Made by a program: the position numbers and the translations under genes. A stretch of DNA of 64,000 nucleotides from Promethearchaeota archaeon Loki_b32 (GTDB taxonomy: Archaea > Asgardarchaeota > Lokiarchaeia > Sigyniarchaeales > SOKP01). Position 1 is the first letter of the stretch, and the number at the start of each line of letters is the position of its first letter. The notes beneath the pieces were generated by a model that was not told where the DNA came from, did no database searches, and saw only the letters and a program-made list of their open reading frames with translations. Location of the stretch: contig NJBH01000003.1 in NCBI GenBank assembly GCA_005223125.1, positions 1 to 64,000 of the forward strand, given 5' to 3'. Below, one piece after another: positions 47,898 through 57,161 of this stretch.

Positions 47898-49030
47898 CTT
47901 TGCGAATTTTTTAACTCCATAATTAATTCATGTATGCGACTAAGTGCTTGGGTAAGGTAATCTTGCGGCAGTCCAAAACCAATCCGAAGGAACTTGTCCA
48001 TACCGAAAAAATCCCCTGGTATAATGAGTACATTCTTTTCCTTTCGCAAACGCTCTGCAAATTCAGTAGAATTGATATCTAAGTGATAACGTAAGAAAAG
48101 GATTGCAGCTGCTTGTGGAGGTATAAAACTGAATGTATTTTTGTGGTTATCCATCCATGATTGTAAAACCAGATATCCATTACGAATGAACTTACGAGTA
48201 CGCTTGATAATGCGCGGTCTTACTTTAGGGGACAAGGCGATCGCAGCGAGTTTGTTTGATAACATCGTGGCACTGATTGTAGTATACTCGTGTCGTGCCC
48301 AAATATTATCTATAGTATCAATAGGACCGAGTACCCAGCCAATACGAAGTCCAGGTAAACCATATGCTTTACTCATACTACCCACCGCTAGTACTTTGTC
48401 GTATCGTCCATAAAATGAAGGAGTTTGATCGTTTATCAAACGTTCAGTACCATTATAGACTTCATCGGCCAAAATCCATGCACCAACTCGTTCTGCTGCA
48501 TTAACAATAGCATCCATTTCATTCTCAGTAAGGATATAACCAGTAGGGTTATTAGGATTACATACGGCGATGAGTTTGGTATTTTTTGTCACTTTTTCTT
48601 GTAATTCATCTAAGTCAGGTGCCCAACCATTTTCCTCGAGTAGATGGAGTGTTCTTAACCTAAAATTATTGTTCTTGGCAATACCCCAAATTTGCATGTA
48701 ATTTGGTAGCATCATGACGATTTCATCACCAGCAGCAAGTAAAGTACGGATAGCATTATAATTGGCTTCAATTGCCCCTACCGTAACCAAAACATTGTCC
48801 GCCGTAGCACCATCATATAACACAGCAATATTTTCCCTTAGTTCGGGGATGCCATTAACATGTGGATAATTCAGATCAGTAGCAAGAAGATGATTGATAT
48901 AATCTGGATCATCTGAAAGTAATTCGCTGAGCGACATTGGATGAACACTACTTTCGGTCAGGTTGAACTCAACATCCTGCTCAAACTTGGACATCCAGCG
49001 TTCTTTAGCAAAGGGTTGAAATTTTTGCAT
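47894..49030 (-). CDS. PLP-dependent aminotransferase (class I/II)
   Basis: The 378-residue fold-type I aminotransferase has AVCNPNNPTGYIL near 165, the cofactor Asp in WILADEVYNGTE, and the PLP lysine in VGSMSKAYGLPGLRIGW near 225, with an Arg in FLRIGFG for the substrate carboxylate. The N terminus (NLTESSVHPMSLSELL) resembles the capreomycidine-synthase/aspartate-like subgroup, so the substrate is open. Base composition looks richer in GC than the lipid island, which hints at transfer. It overlaps the end of the broken acetyltransferase by 4 nt. Confidence 0.88.
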   Translation of the reverse strand: MQKFQPFAKERWMSKFEQDVEFNLTESSVHPMSLSELLSDDPDYINHLLATDLNYPHVNGIPELRENIAVLYDGATADNVLVTVGAIEANYNAIRTLLAAGDEIVMMLPNYMQIWGIAKNNNFRLRTLHLLEENGWAPDLDELQEKVTKNTKLIAVCNPNNPTGYILTENEMDAIVNAAERVGAWILADEVYNGTERLINDQTPSFYGRYDKVLAVGSMSKAYGLPGLRIGWVLGPIDTIDNIWARHEYTTISATMLSNKLAAIALSPKVRPRIIKRTRKFIRNGYLVLQSWMDNHKNTFSFIPPQAAAILFLRYHLDINSTEFAERLRKEKNVLIIPGDFFGMDKFLRIGFGLPQDYLTQALSRIHELIMELKNSQS

Positions 49031-49288
49031 TTTATTGTTTTACTATTTGGAATTAATTTAAAAGAGTATTAAATCTATTTTAAATCTTCTTTGATCTATT
49101 ATTTTTCTTAATCAATTGTACAATTATTCTATTTGATAAATCGAAGTATGTCTCTAGGTTACCTTAAATCAAAATTTCAATTAAGAATTTCAATATTATT
49201 CTAATATATCTATATATAGATTTTCGATCAATTCTTTAAAATCTTGAATTTAATGTTTAACAGAAGTTTTGTTTCCATCAGAAAAATA

Positions 49289-49312
49289 GATTAATTCCTA
49301 AATCTTGTGTAT
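49289..49312 (+). repeat. Left terminal inverted repeat of the first IS
   Basis: The end reads GATTAATTCCTAAATCTTGT then GTAT. It pairs with the reverse complement of 51052-51075 with two mismatches at adjacent bases. Confidence 0.8.
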
Positions 49313-49329
49313 ATATAAATGATTTTTTC

Positions 49330-50936
49330 TTAATTAATAAAATTGCGCACTTCACCTCCAAGCTGTAATTGCATGCGATTTACTATGTGATCGAGCCCCT
49401 GTCGATTCAAACTTGCTTTAAAAGGCGCTTTCACGCGTTTATTGAGCCATTCCATGTTTGCACGACAGGCTTTTCCTAATTCGGGATATTCGAGAAAAAC
49501 TTTAGCAAACGCTATTATTTCAGATTTATATTTTTTGAGCGTTGTTATAGCAGTGTTTAATTTATCGGAGTAATTCTTTTTTTGAGTTAAGGCGTCTATT
49601 TGCCGACCATCTATAACCTTATAGGGTTCTCGATAAATTTCTCCTATCATTAACGTCATTTCGCGATATTCCCGGAGAATCGGATGTTGCTTTAAGAATT
49701 CTTCTATAATCGCTTCTACTTTAGGAGACACCTTTTCGGGCTGTTTAAAAAGAAGAAATTGCTTTTTACTGAATTCTCGTGCCTCTTCTTTCAGCGGTTT
49801 TCTAAAACTAACACAGAGTGTCTTCAATTTTTTCAAGAGCTCTCCTTGGACACGATTGCGTCCTTTAATGGTAAACTTCCGTTTTGGGAATTTAGAGCGC
49901 AAAACATCGCAAAACTCCTTTACTCTTTCGCCGTGTTCTTTTAAAAGCTTTTTAAGCTCCACGTCAAAAACGATAAAAAAAGAGTGAGGATCCCATAGGG
50001 TTAAAAGAAAAAGTAGCTTCTTTATGACATCGCTACATGTTTTTGCTCCGGAATGGGAAGGGGTAATACTTTTTAAAGGAGGAATGCTTTCAAGGGTAAG
50101 GAGATCTGCGTGCTTACGCATCTCTTGGAGTCCATTAAGATAAGAACGAAGCTCTAAAAATTCATTTATTTCATTACGATAATGTTTAGCCCTGTAATAC
50201 TTGAAATCTCGTCTTATCCCGTTATTGAGTTCTCGCATGACGTGAAAGCCGTCAATTTGAACGGTAGATTCAGGAAAAATCGCCTTGATTGATGCGATTA
50301 ATGCGGGACTAAAATCGCACGTGATAATATAAGGGTTAATGGGTGCTTTTTTTCTTACGGCGAGTAAAGAACGGCAGCCATTCTCGAAATCTTCTACTCC
50401 CACCAGGTCAGTAAGTATATTCCGTCTGACAACTTGACTGCTGATGACAATTGCACATCGTTTTTTTTTCCTAAAAGCTTATTTCCTAAACTAAAACCCG
50501 TTCCATCGATCATTAGTGCTTTATACACTTCTAATGCCTTCTCAGGCTCGGCTTTAAATTCACTTTTCATGAAGTCTTCAGTTAAAGCATTGATCCATGA
50601 GTAAATCGTCTTAGGAAGCATCTGAACGCTAAAATATTTCGCAAGCTGAGCCGCAATTCTGTTTCCTGAGACATTATCTTGAAAATGGAGAGACAAGGCC
50701 GTTTGAATTATACTTCTTGAATATTCATATCCCTTAGGGTAATCGGGGTGTTGTGGCGTGTATTTATTCCTGCAATTCTCACATTCAAAGGTAGCTACAT
50801 GGAGTTCCACAAATAATTCTGTAATAATATTTCCAAGCTCGGATATTGTCCTTTTATGGCTTGTCCTTATTGCAATTTCACCACTTCCGCAAGATGGGCA
50901 CGCTTTTGGTGCATATTGGTGGGTAGAGATCTTCAC
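49330..50936 (-). CDS. Transposase (ISL3-like DDE), two frames joined by a -1 shift
   Basis: The first frame (50394-50936) has a zinc finger (CPSCGSG...CENCRNKYTP), a helix-turn-helix and the first catalytic Asp in LMIDGTGFSLG. It ends in an unrelated tail after GKK. The second frame (49330-50403) has CDFSPALIASIKAIFPESTVQIDGFHVMRELNNGIRR, with the second Asp, and long helices with the Glu (MIGEIYREP). If the ribosome slips back one base at GGAAAAAAAAACG (50460-50471) the product reads on as CAIVISSQVVRRNILTDLVGVEDF into the second frame and makes one protein of about 535 residues. The first frame alone lacks the catalytic core. The class is ISL3-like or ISLre2-like; not settled. Confidence 0.8.
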
Positions 50937-51051
50937 GATTTCTTTTTTGACGCATCAACTAAAGTCCATAAATTCAAAAGCAGTAAATTTTGTTATAATA
51001 AGCTGTGATATCTATGTGATACCTTCAAACGAAAACTTTTTTTTTTTGCCC

Positions 51052-51075
51052 ATACACAAAGTTTAGGAATTAATC
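51052..51075 (-). repeat. Right terminal inverted repeat of the first IS
   Basis: The forward strand reads ATACACAAAGTTTAGGAATT then AATC, the inverted partner of 49289-49312. Confidence 0.8.
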
Positions 51076-51108
51076 AATTTTTTTGAATAATAGGGAAAAT
51101 ATCTGTTT

Positions 51109-52078
51109 TCATTCACTTAGAAACTTGTTTAATACATTACTAATTTTTTCAATAGAATATTGTATATCATCTTTATTTATTCCGTAATGAGTTACAAATC
51201 TGATTTTTTCTTTACTGATATTGAAAGCTAAAATCCCCTCTTTTCCAAGGGTATTTACTATTTTAAATATGCGTGTCTTTTTCTTAAGTTCAACAATTAC
51301 AATATTAGTTTCTGGTTTATGTACATTTATAGGTAAATCACTAGTTTCAATTCCTTCAGCAAGTAGCTTTACATTTTCATGATCTTCCTCAAGTCTGTTA
51401 ATCCATTTTTGTTCAAGTGCAATTAAACCAAAAGAAGCAATTATTCCAGCTTGACGCATACCTCCACCAAGCATTTTTCGATATCTCCTAGCATTCGTGA
51501 TAAATTCCTTGGATCCCGCAACAATTGAACCCACTGGACAAGAAAGTCCTTTAGATAGACAAAACATTACGCTATCAACATATTTAGTGAACTCTGTAAC
51601 AGGGATTTTTAGGCTTACTGCTGCATTAAATATCCTCGCTCCATCTAAATGTAATTTTAAATCATTCTTTTCTGAAAATCCCTTCATCTCCTTAATTATT
51701 TCTGGTTGGATAATCACTCCTCCATGATAATTATGAGTGTTTTCTACAGAAAAGAGAGTAGTTGGTGGCTCATGTATATCTTCTTTATCACAAATTAATT
51801 TTTGAAGTTGATCAAATGAAGGAACACCTTTATTCGAGGGATAAGTTCTAATCATTAATCCGCCAATACGTGCAGCACTACCTACCTCATTTTTGTAAAT
51901 ATGACTTAATTCTTCTAAGAGAATCTGCTTTTTCTTCTAACTCATTAACAGTAGGATCTTCTCCTTCAACATCATCTCCAATTTTTGAGTCATCCAAAGA
52001 CCTTAGCATTTCCCACATTTCAGGAGATGGTTTGGTTACGGTATCAGAACGAAATTCAACTACTCTCGAATTAATCAA
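51109..52078 (-). pseudogene. Threonine aldolase with internal ~95-bp deletion
   Basis: The N-terminal piece (ORF 51887-52144 in the track, true start TTG at 52078) reads VEFRSDTVTKPSPEMWEMLRS and ENPTVNELEEKA-like sequence, then runs out of frame. The C-terminal piece (51109-51855) resumes at MIRTYPSNKGVPSFDQLQKL. Compared with the intact ltaE, about 95 bases (equivalent to 45336-45430) are missing at the joint GAATCTGCTTTTTC. This removes the strand with TSGTQGNLVSLL and shifts the frame. The PLP lysine segment is still present, but the protein cannot be made whole. Confidence 0.88.
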
Positions 52079-52155
52079 GACTTCATCAATAAAAGTTAAA
52101 ATTCTATAATGTTTCATTAAAATAAAAGAGTGTATTAAAAGCAATAAGATAATTA

Positions 52156-52995
52156 TTAAAATTTATAATAAACCTCATTTATAGATTTTCCTACAATTTC
52201 AATTTCATCCAAATCTGCTATACCAAGTTGTTTTTTTTCTCCATATTTTAAATATTTGACTTTATCCCACCCAAATCCTATGATTTCGCTCCCAACTCTA
52301 TCAACAGCCACAGGATCTTCTCCAGCTATAATTAAATCCATTTGGATAGGTTTGCCTCCTAGCTCCCATCCATCTGACTCAATAATTGCATCAATGATTT
52401 GAAATTTCATTTTAGGTCGTAACACAGAAACTAAATCAGTTATTTTTTTATGGATACTCGAGTGCATTATACTTTTTGGCATAATAGTACCCATCATATT
52501 TTTCATGCTTAATGTTGTTCTAGCCAAATTATGTGTTTTTAATGAGGGAACCGAAATAATACAACTAGCCTCCATAGCTGTCTTCACTATATTAACAGTT
52601 TTTAATGACAAAGGATTAGGAATTTCAATGTCATTTACAATTTCATCATTATTTAAATCCATAATTTTGATTCCATAATCCTTCAAACGAATAATTTCAT
52701 TTAATTTGAAAAATTCCTCAGCTATACCAAAAGATCCTCCATCACCAACTATTAATTTTTCAGGATCTATTTTAGCTTCTTGTATAAGATATATAACAAT
52801 TCCTTCTAACGTATCTGTTGAAGTTATGTTTCCAGTAGTAAAATGCTCGGAGGTTACCCAATTTGGATTTATTATAATTTTTTTTTCTGAATTAGTTATC
52901 AATTCCTTTAGAGGAATCATTTTAAGAATTCTTAAAACTACCGCTTGAATAGTTTCATGGGATTTTCTTTTAATTACATAAACTTTTGTTTTCAT
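52156..52995 (-). CDS. DUF362 domain protein
   Basis: The protein of about 279 residues has the DUF362 signatures IIINPNWVTSEHFTTGNITS, AMEASCIISVPSLKTHNLARTTLSMKNMMGTIMPK and LIIAGEDPVAVDRVGSEIIGFG. The family is uncharacterised, is often fused to ferredoxin domains and is thought to be iron-sulfur or redox related; this copy has no ferredoxin cysteines. The ORF track starts at a TTG at 53100 lying in the end of an insertion sequence. The ATG at 52995 (MKTKVYVIKRKSHETIQ) is the natural start. A relic of a second copy lies at 45655. Confidence 0.8.
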   Translation of the reverse strand: MKTKVYVIKRKSHETIQAVVLRILKMIPLKELITNSEKKIIINPNWVTSEHFTTGNITSTDTLEGIVIYLIQEAKIDPEKLIVGDGGSFGIAEEFFKLNEIIRLKDYGIKIMDLNNDEIVNDIEIPNPLSLKTVNIVKTAMEASCIISVPSLKTHNLARTTLSMKNMMGTIMPKSIMHSSIHKKITDLVSVLRPKMKFQIIDAIIESDGWELGGKPIQMDLIIAGEDPVAVDRVGSEIIGFGWDKVKYLKYGEKKQLGIADLDEIEIVGKSINEVYYKF

Positions 52996-53078
52996 ATTTA
53001 AAGAATTTATCTCAAGTAAAAGGATTAAGATATTAAAATATTTAAAGTAATTAAAGAAATTAAAAAAAAACTTTAATG

Positions 53079-53102
53079 TCAAACAACACTCACCCGACAA
53101 AA
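53079..53102 (+). repeat. Left terminal inverted repeat of the second IS
   Basis: The end reads TCAAACAACACTCACCCGAC then AAAA; it is paired with 54818-54841 with three mismatches. Confidence 0.75.
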
Positions 53103-53163
53103 ATAAATAGGCTCCTTGAGCTTAATAGAAAGGTTTATCTTCGTTAAATCCTTATTTTATTTA

Positions 53164-54813
53164 ATGCCAACAAAACCTTCTGAAATTAAAAAAGCTACAA
53201 TCCATACTTATTGGAAATCTAAAGAAGGATTGATTTGCCCCTTATGTTCTTCTCAATTACAACATGAATTTAATAATGGAGGCAGGAAGATTATTACTTT
53301 AAAGGGACCTGTATGGGTAATGACTAATTATTATAGCTGCATTAATCCTAAGTGTGAAATGCACGAGGCATTTCCAGTAGCATATCATTCTGCCATGCAA
53401 CGGAAGCGATTTTCCTTGGAAGTATGGGAAAAAGTGATACAACATCATTTCAAGCATCATCTTAATTATTCCACTATCGTTGAACTCATGTGGGACGATT
53501 GGGACGTGTCAATTTCGAGGAACACGGTGAGAAACATCTGCGAATTTTTTGAAATGGCAGGAAAGCAATACACGGACAAAAAAGTCCTAAAAGAGGTAGA
53601 ATCAAGCGGGAAAATTGTTTTATCGCTTGATGGTGCCCAACCAGTTAAGAGCGAGCCTTCTCTTTGGGTCTTTTCTGATCGCCTCACGGGAAACGTGCTC
53701 CTTGCAAGGAACTTAGAATCTGCTCCCGCATTCGCGTTATGTGCTATATTTCGAGAAATTGAAATGCTCTATGGCGTTCCCATCGTAGCCATCATTTCCG
53801 ACAAGCAAAAAAACATTGTGAATAGTGTCAAGCAATTCAAACCAGATATCCCACAGGTGTATTGCCAGTACCACTTCCTTAACCACGTTGCCGAGCCCAT
53901 TGCTTCGAAAGATTCGCATCTCAAGAAAATTCTTCGGAAATCTGTAAAACAACTCTCAATTGTCTATAATAGTAAATATACCGATTCAAACAAGTTATAC
54001 AAGTTGTTTCATCCCATTAGCGAGGAGCTGAAATGTGCCATCTCCACGCGTGGTGTTCGATTTGACGTGTTTCCGGGAATCGAAGCATATGCGAATTTAG
54101 AGTATGTTGTATCACGATTGGAACAATTCGGGGAAATAGAGTTCGCTCCGAAAGTTTTTCGCACACTGAACGCTCTTCTTGCAGCATTAAAGAATTTACT
54201 TAGAGAGAATCGTCATTTACGAGAGGAGATAACCTCCTTGATACCTGATTTTCAGCAGATTCGTAAGATTTTGGCCAAAAGGGAGAAAAAATCTTCTCAA
54301 ATCGAGAAAGAAGTGAAAAAATGGATGTACAAACTCCAGAGCCGCTTGAAAAGGAGAAAATTGGAGTCTAATCCTCAGAACATCAAGTGGCAACAACCTT
54401 CTTTCAAGTTAAGTTGCGAGGAAATATGGCAACAATGGATTAGGTTAGTAAATTCTTATAGTGAAGGATTATACAAGGCTTATGATGTCGAGGAATTAGA
54501 GTTTACCAATAACGCCAAAGAACAGCTGTTTCACCGCAGTAAGCACCATTTTAAAGCCCTATTGGGCCGTGAAAACGTTGCAAGAGCGTTTCTGAACCAC
54601 GGAGGACTGCATGTCCAGTTATTAGATATCGATTTTACGAAAAAAAAAGTTACAAGCGTGCTGTTAGCGTGCGAAACCCCACTTATTGAAGCCCACAGGA
54701 AAGAATTTAACGCACAATACGCAACAATAAGAAGAACGTGGAGAATTAGAGAAAAAGACACAGGAAACTTTACCCAATTCAAAATTAATTTGACTCAACT
54801 AGAGATGTCCTAA
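53164..54813 (+). CDS. Transposase (DDE type, unclassified family)
   Basis: The protein of about 549 residues has an N-terminal zinc-binding pair (CPLCSSQL and CINPKCEMH), a helix-turn-helix region (WEKVIQHHFKHHLNYSTIVELMW), and the first Asp in IVLSLDGAQPV. The second Asp is in VAIISDKQKNIVNSV, with YCQYHFLNHV after it, and a Glu in TNNAKEQLFHRSKHHFKALLG follows. The track begins at a TTG at 53116; the ATG at 53164 (MPTKPSEIKKATIHTYW) is more convincing. It is complete and without frameshift, so the element may be active. Related to ISNCY/ISL3-like or MULE-like transposases. Confidence 0.85.
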   Translation: MPTKPSEIKKATIHTYWKSKEGLICPLCSSQLQHEFNNGGRKIITLKGPVWVMTNYYSCINPKCEMHEAFPVAYHSAMQRKRFSLEVWEKVIQHHFKHHLNYSTIVELMWDDWDVSISRNTVRNICEFFEMAGKQYTDKKVLKEVESSGKIVLSLDGAQPVKSEPSLWVFSDRLTGNVLLARNLESAPAFALCAIFREIEMLYGVPIVAIISDKQKNIVNSVKQFKPDIPQVYCQYHFLNHVAEPIASKDSHLKKILRKSVKQLSIVYNSKYTDSNKLYKLFHPISEELKCAISTRGVRFDVFPGIEAYANLEYVVSRLEQFGEIEFAPKVFRTLNALLAALKNLLRENRHLREEITSLIPDFQQIRKILAKREKKSSQIEKEVKKWMYKLQSRLKRRKLESNPQNIKWQQPSFKLSCEEIWQQWIRLVNSYSEGLYKAYDVEELEFTNNAKEQLFHRSKHHFKALLGRENVARAFLNHGGLHVQLLDIDFTKKKVTSVLLACETPLIEAHRKEFNAQYATIRRTWRIREKDTGNFTQFKINLTQLEMS

Positions 54814-54817
54814 TCTA

Positions 54818-54841
54818 TTTTGTCGAGTGAGTGGGGTTTGA
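54818..54841 (-). repeat. Right terminal inverted repeat of the second IS
   Basis: The forward strand reads TTTTGTCGAGTGAGTGGGGT then TTGA, the inverted partner of 53079-53102. Confidence 0.75.
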
Positions 54842-54892
54842 AATTAAAAAAAAAAAAAAAAAAAGTATAAATTTTATTTATACTTGGACAGA

Positions 54893-55642
54893 TTACAAAC
54901 CCGGAATTGCTGTTCGTTTATGGATGACATCTAGTACTTTGGAAACAGTTGAGATCAAGACTAGAAAGATGATAGCGATAATAATGAATGTAGCCTCCGG
55001 GATAAACTCCTTAAAAACGAGATAGTGAGCCTTGCCAAAAAGTTCTGGTACTCCAATATACCAGACAACTATAGTATATTTCGGAAGATAAGCGGCTTCG
55101 TTGGACCATGCAGGAATAACACGGCGTAAAGCCTGTGGCAACACGATATGGACTATACCCACCCGACGAGACATACCCAGCGATTGGGCAGCTACTAGTT
55201 GCTCAGTACCAACAGATGTAATAGCACCACGGAGGTATTCAGCTTGATAAGCCGCACTATTAAGACCTAAAGCGAGGATACCTACTAAAATTTCTGGATT
55301 TAATAAGATGAAAGTCATCTCCCTATCACTGATTCTAAAGTTAGTGTAGAAGGCCCACCTTTCAATGGGGATATTCAAGCTATAAGGGAGAAAGTATAGG
55401 AGTAATATCTGTGCTAGTAAAGGTGTACCCCGCACAATTTCGATGTACCCAGTAGCAATCCGTGAAATAATTGCCCCCCCATATTGGCGAAGAATGGCGA
55501 GGAAAAGGCCAAGAAAAAAGCCTATCATTAGTGCCCATACATATAACCAAATCATCATTATAAAACCTTCTAGGATTTCATCCCAGTATTCTAGTACGGC
55601 AAGTAAGTCCTGAATTTCCTGAGGGAGAGCTTGGAACATCAT
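54893..55642 (-). CDS. Amino-acid ABC transporter permease (HisM/GlnP type)
   Basis: The 249-residue membrane protein has about five helices. The family EAA loop is [40 protein letters not shown], which docks to the ATPase. The N terminus ([37 protein letters not shown]) is the PAAT-family signature. It is the intact version of the pseudogene at 45846, overlaps the ATPase gene by 4 nt, and forms a heterodimer with the permease at 56433. Likely cargo is a polar amino acid. GC content is higher than the lipid island. Confidence 0.92.
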   Translation of the reverse strand: MMFQALPQEIQDLLAVLEYWDEILEGFIMMIWLYVWALMIGFFLGLFLAILRQYGGAIISRIATGYIEIVRGTPLLAQILLLYFLPYSLNIPIERWAFYTNFRISDREMTFILLNPEILVGILALGLNSAAYQAEYLRGAITSVGTEQLVAAQSLGMSRRVGIVHIVLPQALRRVIPAWSNEAAYLPKYTIVVWYIGVPELFGKAHYLVFKEFIPEATFIIIAIIFLVLISTVSKVLDVIHKRTAIPGL

Positions 55643-56430
55643 TTGTCTTCTTCCTCTTTTGACAACTTCAGAAGTCCTTTATGGCTTCCGTATAAAATAT
55701 CAAGTTGTTTAAGAAAAGTCTTCACACGATCAGATTTTGGTGAGGCGAAGAAGTGTTGTGGAGTTCCACGTTCTATTATGACGCCATTACCGAGGAAGAG
55801 CATTTCTGATGCAACAGCTCCAGCGAATCCCATCTCGTGAGTTACTACTATCATTGTAGTACCAGTTTTAGCAAGCTCTAACATTACTTGAAGTACTTCT
55901 CCGATCAGTTCAGGATCCAAGGCAGAGGTAGGTTCGTCAAACAAGATAACATCAGGCTCCATTACCAATGCACGTGCAATACCTATACGCTGTTGTTGAC
56001 CACCGGATAGTTGTGCAGGATAATGATCAGCCCATTCCGCCATCTTTACTTGATTTAAAGCCTTTAATGCCTTCGAACGAGCTTCTTCCTTTGATACACC
56101 TTTTACTCGGCGAAGACCGATACTAACGTTATTTATTGCTCTGAGATGCGCAAAAAGATTAAAATGTTGGAATACCATACCGATATTTGCTCGCATTATG
56201 TTAAGATTGATTCCAGGCTCCATTAGATTCTGTTCCGAGAGATAGACCTCACCTTGGTCTGGTGGGTCCAGCATATTGATGCAACGAAGCAATGTGCTCT
56301 TACCAGAGCCACTTGGTCCGAAAATAACCTTCACCTCTTGTTCCATTAACTCAAATGAGACCCCCTTAAGAACCTCCAATTCTCCATACGATTTCCACAC
56401 ATCAACTATGCGTAGCACGGGTTTACCCAT
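55639..56430 (-). CDS. Amino-acid ABC transporter ATP-binding protein (GlnQ type)
   Basis: The 263-residue ATPase has Walker [10 protein letters not shown] (about 38-46), Q-loop [11 protein letters not shown], signature [10 protein letters not shown], Walker [14 protein letters not shown] and H-loop VTHEMG. It drives uptake through the two permeases. The insert [29 protein letters not shown] is typical of GlnQ/HisP. Starts and stops overlap with the neighbours, so it is translationally coupled. A truncated relative lies at 46592. Confidence 0.95.
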   Translation of the reverse strand: MGKPVLRIVDVWKSYGELEVLKGVSFELMEQEVKVIFGPSGSGKSTLLRCINMLDPPDQGEVYLSEQNLMEPGINLNIMRANIGMVFQHFNLFAHLRAINNVSIGLRRVKGVSKEEARSKALKALNQVKMAEWADHYPAQLSGGQQQRIGIARALVMEPDVILFDEPTSALDPELIGEVLQVMLELAKTGTTMIVVTHEMGFAGAVASEMLFLGNGVIIERGTPQHFFASPKSDRVKTFLKQLDILYGSHKGLLKLSKEEEDK

Positions 56431-56432
56431 CT

Positions 56433-57161
56433 TTATCCACCTCCCATTCCCAACTCTTTAAGTTTCTTGGTTTGCCGTTCGCCAAATAATCTTGTTATAG
56501 GATAGGTGAGTAGAAAATATAGAATCGCCACAACGCCTATAGATACAGCCCACAACTCGACAAAATTTGATGATATCTGTAAAGCTGCGTTTGTCATCTC
56601 GACTATTCCAACCGTGAGGGCAAAAGATGAATCCTTGATGACTACCGCATATTCATTAGACCAGCTAGGAACAGCTAGCCGTAAGGCTTGAGGCAATAGA
56701 ATAGTTCGTAAAGCTTGGAAACGGCTCATCCCCAATGCACGAGCAGCTTCCTCCTGTCCTGGATTCACGGATAGAAGAGCGCCGCGAAAAATCTGAGATT
56801 GATAAGCTCCACTGCGAAGGGCAAGCGCCAAAAATACACCGAAAAGTGGTCTATATTGTGGCTCTATGCCAAAACATGTATCACCAATGCAAATCTCATA
56901 CAAATTAGTTAGATAAATAGCAAAGACGAATATCAGAACCAGAATTGGGATTCCACGAAAAAGTTTTTCATAGCCACTCGCTAACCAATTAAGTTCTTTG
57001 CCACCATAAACGCGCATAATTGCCAGTGATAAACCTATCACAAACCCACCTAATAGGCCTAGAACTGTGAGTATTAACGTTCTAGGCAATCCTTTCACAA
57101 AAATATAAAAACCAATTTCAGCAAGATTAGGAGGTTTCGGAATGCTGTTCACCCAAACCAT
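56433..57161 (-). CDS. Amino-acid ABC transporter permease (HisQ/GltK type)
   Basis: The 242-residue permease has the PAAT start ([37 protein letters not shown]), [20 protein letters not shown] and the EAA loop [40 protein letters not shown]. It is only distantly related to the other permease. A periplasm-side loop [11 protein letters not shown] carries a Cys pair. It starts inside the end of the binding-protein gene (13-nt overlap). The left copy of the block has lost this gene. Confidence 0.92.
   Translation of the reverse strand: MVWVNSIPKPPNLAEIGFYIFVKGLPRTLILTVLGLLGGFVIGLSLAIMRVYGGKELNWLASGYEKLFRGIPILVLIFVFAIYLTNLYEICIGDTCFGIEPQYRPLFGVFLALALRSGAYQSQIFRGALLSVNPGQEEAARALGMSRFQALRTILLPQALRLAVPSWSNEYAVVIKDSSFALTVGIVEMTNAALQISSNFVELWAVSIGVVAILYFLLTYPITRLFGERQTKKLKELGMGGG

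Larger units (their letters stand above)
49289..51075 (-). mobile_element. Insertion sequence with 24-bp ends and split transposase
   Basis: The element of about 1.79 kb is bounded by inverted repeats GATTAATTCCTAAATCTTGT and GATTAATTCCTAAACTTTGT (22 of 24 bases match over the full ends). It carries one transposase on the reverse strand in two overlapping frames. I see no clear target duplication. It sits between the aminotransferase and the broken ltaE, 34 nt from the end of the latter. Confidence 0.8.
53079..54841 (+). mobile_element. Second insertion sequence with 24-bp ends
   Basis: The element of about 1.76 kb has inverted ends TCAAACAACACTCACCCGAC and, on the other strand, TCAAACCCCACTCACTCGAC, both followed by AAAA. 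It encodes one transposase forward. A run AATTAAAAAAAAA occurs 8 nt left of the left end and again directly at the right end; this could be a target duplication or just A-rich DNA. It is inserted between DUF362 and the permease; the left copy of the block lacks it. Confidence 0.75.
51109..56430 (-). repeat. Right copy of the duplicated ltaE-DUF362-ABC block
   Basis: The order ltaE, DUF362, [IS], permease, ATPase corresponds to 44519-47330. DUF362 and the transporter are intact here and ltaE is broken, the opposite of the left copy. Upstream of the ATPase this copy continues into permease 2 and the binding protein, which the left copy has lost. Confidence 0.75.

Noticed and set aside
52996-53100. 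N-terminal extension of DUF362 to 53100
   Set aside because: The extra 35 residues are Phe/Leu/Asn-rich and begin inside the end of an insertion sequence; the ATG at 52995 fits the domain.
54842-54864. Long A tract as a regulatory element
   Set aside because: The A-rich run lies at the insertion-sequence end and is matched by a similar A-rich tract in the left copy of the block; it is most simply local sequence or a target duplication.
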